Assembly (NCBI GenBank): GCA_021730635.1
Contig: JAJNNC010000001.1
Coordinates: 124,001 to 188,000 of the forward strand
Source: Catalimonadaceae bacterium JC749
GTDB lineage: Bacteria > Bacteroidota > Bacteroidia > Cytophagales > Cyclobacteriaceae
Direction of reading: 5' to 3'
DNA: 64,000 nucleotides
The stretch's first letter is position 1. Every line of letters begins with the position of its first letter. The notes beneath the pieces were generated by a model that was given only the letters and a program-made list of their open reading frames with translations, searched no databases and had not been told where the DNA came from. Positions 44,047 through 54,024 of this stretch are shown piece by piece. Position numbers and translations under genes: made by a program.

Positions 44047-47000
44047 TTAAGATGCTGTAAATACTTCGGGGTTCTTTTTTAGCTTTCTCTCTGCCCACCA
44101 GCAATACAACACTGGCACCAGAAAGAGCGTCATCAGTTCCAGGGTCATCCCTCCAAAAGAAGGAATAGCCATAGGAATCATAATATCAGCACCCCTCCCC
44201 GAGGAGGTGAGTACCGGCAACAGAGCCAACAGCGTTGTAGCGGTGGTCATCAGGCAGGGTAGTACTCTTTTTTTACCGGCTGCCAATACTGCCTCCCGTA
44301 CTTCCTGTACATTGTCGGGAGATCGTTTTTCAAAGCTCTGTTTCAGGTAAGTAGCCACCACGACTCCATCATCGGTGGCAATCCCGAACAGAGCAATAAA
44401 GCCCACCCAGACCGCCACACTCAGGTTGTAGGTTTTCATCTGGAACAACTCTCGCATAGGTGTGCCAAAGACTGAGAAATCCATGAACCAATCCTGCCCA
44501 TAGAACCATAGCATCATAAAACCACCAGCGAAAGCCATGGCTATACCTGAGAAGACAAAAAGGGAAGTGGCTACCGAACGGAACTGGAAATAAAGAATCA
44601 GAAAGATGATGATCAGGCTGAGCGGCACCACAATAGACAGGCGTTTTTCTGCTCTGACCTGGTTTTCATAGCTGCCTGAAAACTCATACCGCACGCCCGA
44701 GGGAACGATGAGTTCTCCCGAGGCTATTTTTTCCCGCAGATAACGCTGGGCTTGTTCTACCACTGTCACTTCGGCAAAGCCGGGTTTTTTATCCAGCAAT
44801 ACATACCCTACCAGGAAGCTGTTTTCTCCACGGATCATTTCAGGACCGGGCCGATAGGTAATCTCAGCCAGTTGCTCGAGCGGAATGTAGGAACCCATAG
44901 GGGTAGGCACCAGCATATGGGCAATGGCATCCGGATCATCCCGCCATTCACGGGCATAGCGCACCCGGATAGGAAAACGTTCTCTGCCTTCTACAGTAGT
45001 GCTGAGTGGCATACCACCAACGGCTGTTTCTACATAATCCTGAACATCCCGGATATTGAGTCCGTAGCGGGCGATCTGCGTTCGGTCAATATCAATTTCC
45101 AGATAAGGTTTGCCTACGATACGGTCGGCAAATACGGCTTCTGATTTCACGGACGGTACCTCTTTGAGGTATCTTTCTAACTGAAGGCCAAACGTTTCTA
45201 TGGTTTTCAGATCAGGTCCGTAAACCTTAATACCCATAGGAGCCCGCATGCCGGTTTGCAGCATCACCAGACGGGTTTCAATGGGTTGCAATTTGGGAGC
45301 GGAAGTGACACCGGGAATATTCACGACACTCACAATCTCCTGCCAGATGTCGTCGGGACTCTGAATATGATCGCGCCACTGACGAAAATATTCACCATCG
45401 CTATCGGGCATGAGCTGCTGTACCTCTATCTGTTCCGGCGACATGGTTTCCGGATCATACACTTCCCCATTTTTTAAGACAAACTGCCCCCCTTCATTTA
45501 CTTTAAAGCGGCGTTTATTGCCGTTAAGATCGGTGATATACTCACTTTTATAATTGATCGTATTCTCAAACATAGAGATAGGCGCCGGGTCAATGGCTGT
45601 TTCGGCTCTGCCCGCTTTTCCCACCACCATGTCCACTTCGGGAATGGCCGTCACCCTTCTGTCTAGTTGCTGCAGAATCTTCCGGTTTACTTCAATACCT
45701 GAGTGTGGCATGGAGGTAGGCATCAGCAGGAAAGAACCTTCGTTCAGAGAAGGCATAAATTCTTCCCCGAGCCCCGGAAAGGTTTCGCTCATGGCTGACC
45801 AGGCAGCCGTTTCCCGGACATTCCAGTTCACTTTTTCTGCAGCGCTGGGAATAATTCCAAATACTCTGTCGAAGCCCAGCCATACATTGATTCCCACCAA
45901 TATGATGAGGACAGGCGCTATTAAAAAGAGTCCTTTATGGTTCAGGCACCACATCAACAGGCGGGGATAAAAGCGCAGAAAAAGCGCAAAAGTGCCCAAT
46001 ACTAATCCTAGAATGAAGCCGATAAACAGGAAATTGACCAGCAAACTATTAGATACGCCCAGGGGCATCCACGATGTGGCCAACAGCCAGGTTACAGCCA
46101 ACACTGTGACACCTACCCTCAGCAGGTTCCGGTGGGGTTCCAATTTTTCAGGAAAATAATGGAGCAGCAGATTGATAACGCCAAAACCAAACAATACCCA
46201 ACCTGCCCAGGCCCAGACCGAAAAGGCAATCAGGGGACCTGCCAGCACCAGCAGATAGTTAAAATATAAAGAGGCTTTCCCTTTGCCCTTCTTCATAGAA
46301 AATACCCAGTGAGAAAAGGCAGGCATGATGATGAGCGTGAAAATGACAGCAGCCACCAGCGCAAATGTTTTAGTATAGGCCAAGGGTCCAAACAGTTTGC
46401 CTTCGGCTGCCTGCAAGGTAAACACGGGTAGGAAGCTCACAATAGTAGTGCTCACGGCCGTCACAATGGCAGAGGCTACTTCAGTGGTGGCCAGGTATAT
46501 CGTCGTCAGCTTAGACTGTCCCTCCGGCGCTGTTTCCAGATGCCGTAGGATATTTTCATTGAGGATAATGCCCAGATCGACCATGGTGCCGATGGCAATG
46601 GCAATGCCGGATAAAGCCACAATATTGGCATCTACCCCCACATATTTCATAAAAATGAAACACATGAGTACCGCCAGTGGCAACAAGGCAGAGATGAGCA
46701 GAGATGCCCGCAGGTTGTACACCATCACGATAATGACAATGATGGTAATAAGAATCTGCAGGTTGATGGCTTCGTAAAGGGTGCCTAAGGTTTCATAGAT
46801 CAGGCCGGTACGGTCATAGAAGGGCACGATGGTTACTTTAGAGACCGTGCCGTCTTCCAACGTTTTGGAAGGCAAACCCTCCGCTAGTTTCTCTATTTCT
46901 TCATTGACATGGTTGATCACTGCCAGGGGGTTGTCGCCATACCGGGCGATCACCACACCGCCTACCGCTTCGGCACCGGATTTGTCCAGGATACCACTCA

Positions 47001-47871
47001 TGTTACGGGGTTGCGGCCCGATGTTCACATGGGCAATATCTCTGATCCGTAGCGGCACATTGTCTACCACTTTTACAACCGCCTGGTCAATATCACTGAT
47101 CTCTTCTACATAGCCCAGCCCTCTGACAAAATAATCCACCTGATTTACTTCAATGGTGTTGGCCCCTACATCAATGTTGCTGTTCTGCACCGCCTGCATC
47201 ACATCCATCAGCGAGATGCCATGTGCTTTCAACGCTACGGGATCCACATCCACCTGGTATTCTTTGACATAACCGCCTACGGAAGCCACTTCTGCCACTC
47301 CTTCCACACTGGTAAGGGCATAGCGCACATAATAATCCTGTATAGCCCTTAGTTCATGGAGGTCCCAGCCTCCGGTGGGGTTACCTGCTGAATCGCGACC
47401 TTCCAGGGTATACCAATAGACCTGACCGAGAGCGGTAGCATCAGGACCTAGCTTGGGCTGTACACCCTCAGGGAGCAGGCCGGCTGGCAAGGCATTGAGT
47501 TTTTCCAAAACTCTGGAGCGGCTCCAGTAGAAGTCGATGTCTTCCTCAAAGATGATGTAGATGCTGGAAAATCCGAAGGCTGAGCTGCTACGCACGCTCT
47601 TCACACCCGGCAAACCCAGGAGCGAGGTGGTGAGCGGATACGTAATCTGATCTTCCACATCCTGCGGAGAACGCCCCATCCATTCGGTAAAGACAATCTG
47701 CTGATTTTCACCTATATCAGGGATGGCATCTACCGGCACCGGATCACGGGGAAGAAAATCAACCTCCCAGTTGAATGGCGCCGTAACCACACCCCAGGTA
47801 ATGATGAGCAGTAGTAAGAGAACGGTGACCAGCTTATTCTCTAAAAAGAACTTGATAATAGTATTGAGCAT
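44047..47871 (-). CDS. cusA: CusA/CzcA heavy-metal RND efflux pump
   Basis: A 1274-residue inner-membrane RND pump, longer than typical CusA (about 1050) because of extra loops. Pairs of large periplasmic domains alternate with 12 membrane helices. Signature strings include DVEDQITYPLTTSLLGLPGVKSVRS, AIAIGTMVDLGIILNENILRHLE and GIATDDGVVVATYLKQSF. It exports Cu+/Ag+ (perhaps Zn2+ or Co2+) from the periplasm or cytoplasm through CusB and CusC. A three-stem structured leader fills the 91 bp in front of its ATG. Confidence 0.92.
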   Translation of the reverse strand: MLNTIIKFFLENKLVTVLLLLLIITWGVVTAPFNWEVDFLPRDPVPVDAIPDIGENQQIVFTEWMGRSPQDVEDQITYPLTTSLLGLPGVKSVRSSSAFGFSSIYIIFEEDIDFYWSRSRVLEKLNALPAGLLPEGVQPKLGPDATALGQVYWYTLEGRDSAGNPTGGWDLHELRAIQDYYVRYALTSVEGVAEVASVGGYVKEYQVDVDPVALKAHGISLMDVMQAVQNSNIDVGANTIEVNQVDYFVRGLGYVEEISDIDQAVVKVVDNVPLRIRDIAHVNIGPQPRNMSGILDKSGAEAVGGVVIARYGDNPLAVINHVNEEIEKLAEGLPSKTLEDGTVSKVTIVPFYDRTGLIYETLGTLYEAINLQILITIIVIIVMVYNLRASLLISALLPLAVLMCFIFMKYVGVDANIVALSGIAIAIGTMVDLGIILNENILRHLETAPEGQSKLTTIYLATTEVASAIVTAVSTTIVSFLPVFTLQAAEGKLFGPLAYTKTFALVAAVIFTLIIMPAFSHWVFSMKKGKGKASLYFNYLLVLAGPLIAFSVWAWAGWVLFGFGVINLLLHYFPEKLEPHRNLLRVGVTVLAVTWLLATSWMPLGVSNSLLVNFLFIGFILGLVLGTFALFLRFYPRLLMWCLNHKGLFLIAPVLIILVGINVWLGFDRVFGIIPSAAEKVNWNVRETAAWSAMSETFPGLGEEFMPSLNEGSFLLMPTSMPHSGIEVNRKILQQLDRRVTAIPEVDMVVGKAGRAETAIDPAPISMFENTINYKSEYITDLNGNKRRFKVNEGGQFVLKNGEVYDPETMSPEQIEVQQLMPDSDGEYFRQWRDHIQSPDDIWQEIVSVVNIPGVTSAPKLQPIETRLVMLQTGMRAPMGIKVYGPDLKTIETFGLQLERYLKEVPSVKSEAVFADRIVGKPYLEIDIDRTQIARYGLNIRDVQDYVETAVGGMPLSTTVEGRERFPIRVRYAREWRDDPDAIAHMLVPTPMGSYIPLEQLAEITYRPGPEMIRGENSFLVGYVLLDKKPGFAEVTVVEQAQRYLREKIASGELIVPSGVRYEFSGSYENQVRAEKRLSIVVPLSLIIIFLILYFQFRSVATSLFVFSGIAMAFAGGFMMLWFYGQDWFMDFSVFGTPMRELFQMKTYNLSVAVWVGFIALFGIATDDGVVVATYLKQSFEKRSPDNVQEVREAVLAAGKKRVLPCLMTTATTLLALLPVLTSSGRGADIMIPMAIPSFGGMTLELMTLFLVPVLYCWWAERKLKKNPEVFTAS

Positions 47872-47961
47872 TTTTCATTCAATTTTGAATACGGGATGGC
47901 AATAGCAAAATATGCCATGGGACTATAGTAAAGCCATAGTCTGATTCACATTGAATGAAAG
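47872..47961 (-). promoter_or_regulatory. Three-stem structured leader before cusA
   Basis: An 11-bp outer stem (plus-strand arms 47873-47883 and 47950-47960, TTTCATTCAAT/ATTGAATGAAA, plus one G-T wobble) encloses two 6-bp hairpins: ATGGCA/TGCCAT (47896-47901 with 47913-47918) and GACTAT/ATAGTC (47921-47926 with 47936-47941). One arm directly abuts the cusA ATG and covers the ribosome-binding region. As RNA this would be a three-way junction. It could control translation or mRNA processing between HYC_CC_PP and cusA. The stems are visible; the function is inferred. Confidence 0.5.
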
Positions 47962-47962
47962 G

Positions 47963-48397
47963 CTATAAGAGGAAGGATTGAACGAATACCGGTATGTTGC
48001 GCTCAATCAGCGGCGGTATATAATGAAGATAACTCGGAAAATGGGGAAGGTCTTTCTGGCCGAAAGAAAGCAGCATGCTAGTGACCACCGCAATGAAGGT
48101 AAGATCAGGTTTTAATTCCGGATGGATGACAGTTTCCGATAGAGATTCCTGCACCTCACTGACAATCAACTGGTCTTGGCAACAGGGGTCTTTCTTCCCT
48201 TCATCATGGGAAGTGTCTTCCTGCTGATGGCAGGGAGGCAAGGCTTCTGTGTGTGCTTCACAGGCTTTTGCTTCCGCAAAGAACGCCAAGTCTTGAAGTT
48301 CTCCTCCGCAAAAATGCATACTCATGGTAAAGCCGGTCGTAGAGACCAGCACAACCAGGGCCATGCATACTGCTATGATTTGACGGATAAACTTCAC
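47963..48397 (-). CDS. HYC_CC_PP family protein
   Basis: A 144-residue protein with an N-terminal hydrophobic segment (AVCMALVVLVSTTGF) and the family's conserved HFCGG, EACEAH, PCHQQ and CCQ cysteine/histidine pattern, typical of the small Bacteroidota HYC_CC_PP family. Such genes sit next to CusA in Bacteroidota metal loci and probably bind copper in the envelope. It ends 91 bp upstream of cusA. A proposed HMA-AraC operator lies 64 bp upstream, making this the first gene of the cus unit. Confidence 0.75.
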   Translation of the reverse strand: MKFIRQIIAVCMALVVLVSTTGFTMSMHFCGGELQDLAFFAEAKACEAHTEALPPCHQQEDTSHDEGKKDPCCQDQLIVSEVQESLSETVIHPELKPDLTFIAVVTSMLLSFGQKDLPHFPSYLHYIPPLIERNIPVFVQSFLL

Positions 48398-48460
48398 AAT
48401 AATAATAAATAGGGTATATCTGATTTTCAGGCAAATATACGTATAATGTAAAAAAAGGGT

Positions 48461-48493
48461 GTTATGATATTTTCAAAAAGTTTTACATAATTT
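48461..48493 (-). promoter_or_regulatory. Proposed HMA-AraC operator upstream of the HYC-cus unit
   Basis: Plus-strand half-sites GTTATGATATT (48461-48471) and TTTACATAATT (48482-48492), 21 bp apart, 64 bp upstream of the HYC_CC_PP start. Confidence 0.5.
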
Positions 48494-48567
48494 TGGACGA
48501 AACGATACAGAAAACAAACACCCCCAAAGAAAACAGCAGAGGTGTTCGTATGATAAAGCCAGCAGGT

Positions 48568-48777
48568 TTATCCTACTTTTTCTGCTTTAAAGCCTGCCTT
48601 CTGCACAGCCTCCTTGATTTTCGCTTCCTCAGTGCTGCCGACAACCGTTAGAATTTTCTGAGGATTTTGAATATCTACTTCCCATTGATCTTCGCCAGCC
48701 GCCTGGTTTAAATAAGGCGTGACAGCTGCCAGACATCCTGAACATTTAATATCAGTTTTAAATTTCATTGTTTCCAT
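48568..48777 (-). CDS. Copper chaperone-like HMA domain protein
   Basis: A 69-residue protein that is nearly all a heavy-metal-associated domain with IKCSGC (C12 and C15). The beta-alpha-beta-beta-alpha-beta order is evident (TDIKCSGCLAAVTPYLNQA, WEVDIQNPQKILTVVG, AVQKAGFKAEKV). It would carry Cu+ between P-type ATPases and other partners. It stands between the cus unit and the cytochrome c gene; a proposed operator lies 96 bp upstream. Confidence 0.9.
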   Translation of the reverse strand: METMKFKTDIKCSGCLAAVTPYLNQAAGEDQWEVDIQNPQKILTVVGSTEEAKIKEAVQKAGFKAEKVG

Positions 48778-48872
48778 TTTTTGTTTTATTTATTTACTAG
48801 GTTCAACTATGTTTTTTACTCACTTGGTTTCATAGGTATCATACAAATTTACGGATAGTTACCAGCATCGGC

Positions 48873-48905
48873 TTTACAGAATTCTCTAAAAGATTTATAT
48901 AATAT
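48873..48905 (-). promoter_or_regulatory. Proposed HMA-AraC operator upstream of the chaperone
   Basis: Plus-strand half-sites TTTACAGAATT (48873-48883) and TTTATATAATA (48894-48904), 21 bp apart, 96 bp upstream of the HMA chaperone start, in the gap after the cytochrome c gene. Confidence 0.55.
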
Positions 48906-48987
48906 ATTAATGATCCTTTTTTGTTTAAACCCAGCATAGATAGAAGCTGTGCTTCTATCATCTAAAAGGGTTCATGTAGTTGGCTTT

Positions 48988-49584
48988 CTAATGCTGGTGA
49001 TTTTCCGACTCATTCTGTGCCTCTTGCCTCATTTTCTTTTCCTGTATTGCTTGAAACCATCGCCCCATGGCTTCATAGGCTTCAGCGGACATAGCAGGTA
49101 ATTGCCGGACTAAAGCCGTAACGCCCCAAATAGCATCTTCCGGATGAGTAGGCCCCAGAGCCATCATCCCGGTATCTTTAATCCCGTGTTTCAGGATCCA
49201 GAAGAGTTCGGCATCACTCCACTGCCCCACCACTTCTTTCCGCGTGAGGTCCGGCGCTTCGGGATAGAGGATCATCCAGGGATCGGGTTTTTGACCAGGC
49301 GCGCCGTGGCATGTCTGACAGGCTCCCCTGTAGTGCCCATAAAACTGCCTGGCATAGAGAGGATCCAGCAAGTTAACAGTATCGGGCACCTGTATGTCAC
49401 GGGCATGGTAACGGACTGACTGCTTCATGGTTGTTCTTAAAATCCACTCCACAGGTTTTGTGTGCCTGTCGGTAGCGCCCACATGATAAACCCCTGTGAA
49501 AACCACAGACAGAAAAGCAGCCAGCACAACCAGAAAAGCAACACACAGGAAAGGAAGGCGAATCCATTTCTTCTTCATGATCAT
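48988..49584 (-). CDS. Membrane-anchored c-type cytochrome
   Basis: A 198-residue protein with one N-terminal anchor (LPFLCVAFLVVLAAFLSVVF). The haem motif is CQTCH (C89, C92, H93), and a likely distal methionine lies in DTGMMALGP. It probably moves electrons in the envelope. The C-terminal NESENHQH ends with the same HQH as CusB. It lies 111 bp downstream of the His-rich outer-membrane protein, so the two are probably one transcript. A start at ATG 49578 (MKKKW) is also possible. Confidence 0.82.
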   Translation of the reverse strand: MIMKKKWIRLPFLCVAFLVVLAAFLSVVFTGVYHVGATDRHTKPVEWILRTTMKQSVRYHARDIQVPDTVNLLDPLYARQFYGHYRGACQTCHGAPGQKPDPWMILYPEAPDLTRKEVVGQWSDAELFWILKHGIKDTGMMALGPTHPEDAIWGVTALVRQLPAMSAEAYEAMGRWFQAIQEKKMRQEAQNESENHQH

Positions 49585-49695
49585 TTATGCTTTATTCATT
49601 TGTTGAAAAGAGGGCGGAAGATGTGCACTATCCTTGTTCACTGGAAATACCTTTCCATACAATACTGCCATCCTACAGGCCCCCTGCCCATTGTA

Positions 49696-51153
49696 TTACT
49701 GTGGGGAGCCAGCACTCATCAGGCCAGGGTAGAGACGAAGGTATACCTGCAAGGCCCATGGATTGTCACCGTATAATTCTTCCAGTTGATCAGGCGAATT
49801 ATACCAGCTTCCCTGTGCCCCTAAGGCTAACTGGGTATTCAATACCTCCCACAACCTCTGCTGAATACCCAGCGAAATGGCATGAACCGGAAAGAGGGTG
49901 CTATGTCCGTATACTTCCTCATCCAGCAGCAACTCTTCCGTAGATTTTTCAACCCATTCATATTTGCCATATACCGTGGTGGTATTTGCACTTAGGGCAC
50001 TCTCCAGCAGAAAAGAATTTTGCGGGTCATGATGTCCTTGTGCCTTGTTATACCCCCAGACAGCCGTGGAGTTCAGAAAAGTATGAGTTCCAAGCCGTAA
50101 GGCATGGATGGCGGAAGCAGTGGTTTTATCTACATCTTCTCTCGGGCCCAGGGTGTGTACGTCTTTCACCCAGGCTTTGGAAACCTGTAGGGCCCAGGCC
50201 GGTGCTGGATTATAGGATAATCGGGCCGACCAGGAATCAAACCGGGGGCGGTCGAAGCCATACCGCTCTTCATCAGGCTCGCGTCCTGTAAAGACCGACC
50301 CTTCCAGTTTTAGTTGCTTATAGCGAAAACCCAAAGTTCCTACGCCAAAGGTAATGTGCGTCGCATCCTGCCAGTGATGTCCTATGGGTGCATCCGGATT
50401 ATACAAGCTGGATACACGGTGCATGAAAGCGACCGGCCCGAAAGCAGGTTCGCCCGGATAGCCTACGTATGCAAACGCATCTATATCTTTGGAAAACATA
50501 TGGGTATAGCCCACAGAAAGCTCTGAGAACAGATCGTGCGGATGCTGACGGTCTACCAAGGGTTCTCCTTCCCAGGTTTCACCGGATTGAAATAAAAGAG
50601 GGTAACCTTCGCCTCCTACCGTTAGCGGGTCCAAACTGATCATGGCACTGAAGCGGAACAATCCACGGTTGCCCACGGCCGTTTGCCCCATCCCCATCAG
50701 CCAGTTGGGAGCATCAAATTTACGATCTCCCCTGGAGCCTTTGCTGCCTATATCCTGGTGGTTGTAGCGTAGAAAAAGATTTCCATGAAACATGTACATC
50801 CATTTTTCAGTGTGCACCATATACCCATACATAGGAGAAGCATCGGGCAACCAGCCTGTGCCTGAACCATTCCGGTTCATGGGCAGGTTTCGAGAAAAAG
50901 CATGTGTCATGGGTACGCTTTCTGTATGCCCTTCATGATGGATGCTATTAGTCTGTGCAGGCTGATGTTCTTCGTGGATAGAGCCCTCCTTGTGATGTCC
51001 CTTTTGGTGAGGGCTATCCGCAGGCTGCTTATGCTGTTTTTCATGCGTAACACTATCATCCTGCGTATGGTGATGATGTCCTTCCGTTTGCCCCAGGGCA
51101 CTGTTTGCCAAAAATAAAAGGCCCAGCCATAGAGTAATATTAAATGTTTTCAT
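49696..51153 (-). CDS. His-rich outer-membrane protein
   Basis: A 485-residue protein with a signal (about residues 1-21), a 60-residue His-rich segment (EGHHHHTQDD, HQKGHHKEG, HHEGHTES) and then a predicted beta-barrel with aromatic turn strands (MYMFHGNLFLRYNHQDI, ISLGIQQRLWEVLNTQLALGAQG). The His-rich segment strongly suggests metal binding at the surface or in the periplasm. I do not recognise the family. A proposed operator lies 147 bp upstream, tying it to the copper response. Confidence 0.7.
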   Translation of the reverse strand: MKTFNITLWLGLLFLANSALGQTEGHHHHTQDDSVTHEKQHKQPADSPHQKGHHKEGSIHEEHQPAQTNSIHHEGHTESVPMTHAFSRNLPMNRNGSGTGWLPDASPMYGYMVHTEKWMYMFHGNLFLRYNHQDIGSKGSRGDRKFDAPNWLMGMGQTAVGNRGLFRFSAMISLDPLTVGGEGYPLLFQSGETWEGEPLVDRQHPHDLFSELSVGYTHMFSKDIDAFAYVGYPGEPAFGPVAFMHRVSSLYNPDAPIGHHWQDATHITFGVGTLGFRYKQLKLEGSVFTGREPDEERYGFDRPRFDSWSARLSYNPAPAWALQVSKAWVKDVHTLGPREDVDKTTASAIHALRLGTHTFLNSTAVWGYNKAQGHHDPQNSFLLESALSANTTTVYGKYEWVEKSTEELLLDEEVYGHSTLFPVHAISLGIQQRLWEVLNTQLALGAQGSWYNSPDQLEELYGDNPWALQVYLRLYPGLMSAGSPQ

Positions 51154-51299
51154 AACTTTAAAATAAGACGTGATTTATTGTTGCTGAGACTGGCAGGATT
51201 AGGGCCCTGCCAGTTTCTTTTTAAGGAAGCCCTGGATTCCTGTATGTCAGACCTTACCAGAAAGCTTAGGTAAAGGTAAGAATAGGATATCGTTGAGGC

Positions 51300-51332
51300 T
51301 TTACATTTTAATCGGAATGGTTTATATAATTT
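51300..51332 (-). promoter_or_regulatory. Proposed HMA-AraC operator upstream of the His-rich OMP
   Basis: Plus-strand half-sites TTTACATTTTA (51300-51310) and TTTATATAATT (51321-51331), 21 bp apart, with ATCGGAA between them at the same place as in the site at 54663. About 26 of 33 positions are identical to that site. Confidence 0.65.
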
Positions 51333-51447
51333 CCTGGCTGTCAATTCATTAAAAAATACTTTCATCATTTCTCCATAATCAGTAACTGCCTTTTAATGGC
51401 GAAGCCATGAGGAGCTATGTTCACAAACCTTTTTCTATGAAAGAAAC

Positions 51448-51475
51448 AAGAGCCGGTAAGCCACCGACTCTTTTC
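51448..51475 (-). terminator. Hairpin terminator after copA
   Basis: AAGAGCCGGT (51448-51457) pairs with ACCGACTCTT (51463-51472) across five bases, with one wobble pair. It lies about 50 bp past the copA stop; the T run follows on the plus strand but is short on the minus strand. Confidence 0.55.
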
Positions 51476-51522
51476 TAAAAGTAATCATTGCTGATGGGTA
51501 TCTCCGTGCGCCAGGACAGTGC

Positions 51523-53874
51523 CTACAGTTTCGCTGCTCTCAGGCGTAAACTGTTGCTCACCACAGAGACAGAACTCAGGGCCATGGCTGCGCCTGCAAT
51601 CATAGGGTCCAGCAGGAATCCGTTCACAGGATACAGCACTCCCGCTGCGATAGGAATGCCGATCAGATTGTAAATAAAAGCCCAAAACAGGTTCTGGCGG
51701 ATACCCTTTACCGTCTTAGAGGAAAGTTTTAATGCTTTGGGAACCGACTGCAAATCGGAGGTAATCAGTGTCATTTTAGCCACATCCATGGCAATGTCAG
51801 AACCTTTGCCCATCGCAATACTGACATCGGCCTGCGCCAGGGCATGGGAGTCGTTGATACCATCCCCCACCATGGCCACCACCTTGCCTTCTTGCTGAAG
51901 TTCTTTCACAAAGTCAGCCTTATCGGAAGGCAGCACCTCCGCTTTGTAATGCCTCAGCCCCACCTGCCTGGCCACGGCTGCGGCCGTCTTTTCATTGTCT
52001 CCGGTCAGCATATACACTGTGATCCCTCTCTGCTGCAAAAGATGAATCGCTTGTTGGGAAGTATCCTTGACTTTATCAGCGATGGCCAGTACAGCCAGCA
52101 CTTCCCGGCTATCGGCAAAATAAATTACTGTTTTGGCTTCTTGCTGAAACTGCCCGGATGCCTGATCTAAGGTATCAGTGATGTTGATCTGGTTTTCAAG
52201 CATCAACGAGCGGTTACCAACAAAATAGACAGAGGCATCGGGCAGGGTCGCTTGAATCCCTTTACCGGTGATGCTCTCGAAAGTCAATATTTCTACCCGT
52301 TCTGTCACTTCCGCTTTCAATCGGCTGACCACTGCATCAGCCAGTGGATGCTCCGAATTTGCCTCTATCGCATAGAGGATCTGCTTATACCGAGAAACTC
52401 GATCCGCTTCGCCGTTCCATACCCAGTCTGTTACCACGGGTTTTCCTTCGGTGATGGTGCCTGTCTTATCCAGCACTACCGCATTCACTTTATGTCCTAT
52501 CTCCAGACTTTCGGCGTCTTTGATCAGAATGTTATTTTCCGCCCCCTTTCCCACACCTACCATAATAGCCGTGGGGGTAGCCAGGCCCAGGGCACAAGGG
52601 CAGGCAATCACTAACACAGCAATGGAAGTTAACAAAGCATGGGTGAAGGCATTTTCGCCGCCCAACACCATCCAGGTAATAAAAGTAAGGACAGCAATAC
52701 TGATTACAATGGGTACAAAGATACCTGCAATTTTATCTACCAGCCGCTGCACGGGCGCTTTACTACCCTGGGCTTCCTGCACCATCCTGATGATCTGTGC
52801 CAGGAGGGTATCGCTCCCCACTTTTTCGGCGATGAACTGAAAGCTCCCTTTCTGATTCACCGTACCGGCAAACACCTTCTCATCCTTCTTTTTTTCTACG
52901 GGGACAGGCTCTCCGGTAATCATACTCTCATCTACAAAAGAGGAGCCGGAGGTGACTACGCCATCTACCGGAATTTTCTCTCCTGGCTTTACCACCAGGG
53001 TATGGCCTACCTGTACGGCAGCCACCGGCAATTCCTGTTCTTTTCCTTCTATGATGACCTGTACTGTTTTCGGTTGCAAGCCCATCAGTTTTTTAATCGC
53101 TGAAGAGGTAGTAGACTTGGCTCTATCTTCCAGCAGTTTGCCCAGAGAGATAAAAGCAATAATCACTGCCGCTGCTTCAAAATACACATGAGGATGAATG
53201 CCTCTGGCATGCCAGAATTCAGGATAAATCGTATTGAAAGTGCTAAAGGCGAATGCAATGCCTGTGGATAAGGCTACCAGCGTATCCATGTTAGCTTTTC
53301 CATACCTGGCCTGTTTCCATGCATTGACAAAAAAACGGCGCCCAAAGTAAAAAACGACTGGAGCTGTTACAATAAGAGAGATCCAGTTAGCATAGGGCAT
53401 ATCCATAAAAAACATACCGATGATCACGACCGGAATTGCCAGGACAGAAGCTCCTATTGTACTGATTTTCAAGGTATTGTATTGTTGGCGCTGTGCTTCT
53501 TCCTGCACAGCCTTTGGGTCTTCTGCATCAATCACCAGGTCGTACCCAATGGAGCGAATGGCTTGCTGTAAAGTTTCGGGTTTTACCGCCGTATCGTAGT
53601 CTACCCAGGCCGTTTGGTTGGCAAAGTTGACGCCAGCGTCTGTTACCCCTGCTGTTGATTTGAGCATCGACTCCACACTCACCGCACAGGCTGCACAACT
53701 CATGCCCAGTACCGGAAACGTCTGATGTGTACGGTTACCATTCCGGGAATCGCCATTCCGGGAACTACCATTCCGGGAACTACCATTCCGGGAACTACCG
53801 TTCTGGGAATCGCCATTCCGGGAATTACCATTCCGGATTGTTTCTTTATCTAAAGTATTATTATTCATTGCCAT
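51523..53874 (-). CDS. copA: CopA-type Cu+-exporting P-type ATPase
   Basis: A P1B-1 ATPase of 783 residues. The N-terminus starts with a low-complexity segment built from seven five-residue repeats of the NGSSR type. One HMA domain follows with GMSCAAC (C60 and C63). The membrane ion site is CPC (C425-P-C427), the phosphorylation site DKTGT (D469), and the GDGIND loop is present. It pumps Cu+ or Ag+ from the cytoplasm to the periplasm. The proposed operator 79 bp upstream and regulator 2 immediately upstream on the same strand indicate local control. Confidence 0.95.
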   Translation of the reverse strand: MAMNNNTLDKETIRNGNSRNGDSQNGSSRNGSSRNGSSRNGDSRNGNRTHQTFPVLGMSCAACAVSVESMLKSTAGVTDAGVNFANQTAWVDYDTAVKPETLQQAIRSIGYDLVIDAEDPKAVQEEAQRQQYNTLKISTIGASVLAIPVVIIGMFFMDMPYANWISLIVTAPVVFYFGRRFFVNAWKQARYGKANMDTLVALSTGIAFAFSTFNTIYPEFWHARGIHPHVYFEAAAVIIAFISLGKLLEDRAKSTTSSAIKKLMGLQPKTVQVIIEGKEQELPVAAVQVGHTLVVKPGEKIPVDGVVTSGSSFVDESMITGEPVPVEKKKDEKVFAGTVNQKGSFQFIAEKVGSDTLLAQIIRMVQEAQGSKAPVQRLVDKIAGIFVPIVISIAVLTFITWMVLGGENAFTHALLTSIAVLVIACPCALGLATPTAIMVGVGKGAENNILIKDAESLEIGHKVNAVVLDKTGTITEGKPVVTDWVWNGEADRVSRYKQILYAIEANSEHPLADAVVSRLKAEVTERVEILTFESITGKGIQATLPDASVYFVGNRSLMLENQINITDTLDQASGQFQQEAKTVIYFADSREVLAVLAIADKVKDTSQQAIHLLQQRGITVYMLTGDNEKTAAAVARQVGLRHYKAEVLPSDKADFVKELQQEGKVVAMVGDGINDSHALAQADVSIAMGKGSDIAMDVAKMTLITSDLQSVPKALKLSSKTVKGIRQNLFWAFIYNLIGIPIAAGVLYPVNGFLLDPMIAGAAMALSSVSVVSNSLRLRAAKL
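53734..53837 (-). repeat. 15-bp minisatellite coding the copA N-terminal repeats
   Basis: Seven tandem 15-bp units with the plus-strand core ACTACCATTCCGGGA vary at few positions (53734-53837). They are in frame with copA and encode Asn-Gly-Ser-Arg-type pentapeptides. Such repeats can gain or lose units by slippage without breaking the frame. Confidence 0.85.
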
Positions 53875-53952
53875 TGTTTTACAGTATTTATCGTATTCTG
53901 CTTGTCTCTAATCCCTCACCTTATAAAGATACCTTCCTAAGGCCCGGTCTGT

Positions 53953-53985
53953 TTTATACAATTACTGATATGTTTTACATGATTT
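53953..53985 (-). promoter_or_regulatory. Proposed HMA-AraC operator upstream of copA
   Basis: Plus-strand half-sites TTTATACAATT (53953-53963) and TTTACATGATT (53974-53984), 21 bp apart, 79 bp upstream of the copA start. Confidence 0.6.
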
Positions 53986-54024
53986 TAGTGAATATCCCAA
54001 AAAACCGGATGCATCCCATACCTC

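Larger units (their letters stand above)
51154..51522. other. Gap between the His-rich OMP and copA
   Basis: No gene is seen here. It holds the copA terminator (51448-51475) on the right and the proposed operator (51300-51332) of the OMP/cytochrome unit on the left. A 72-codon frame over this stretch overlaps the operator and looks spurious. Confidence 0.6.

Noticed and set aside
51150-51368. 72-codon frame before the His-rich OMP
   Set aside because: It covers the proposed operator and the promoter region and has no conserved pattern.
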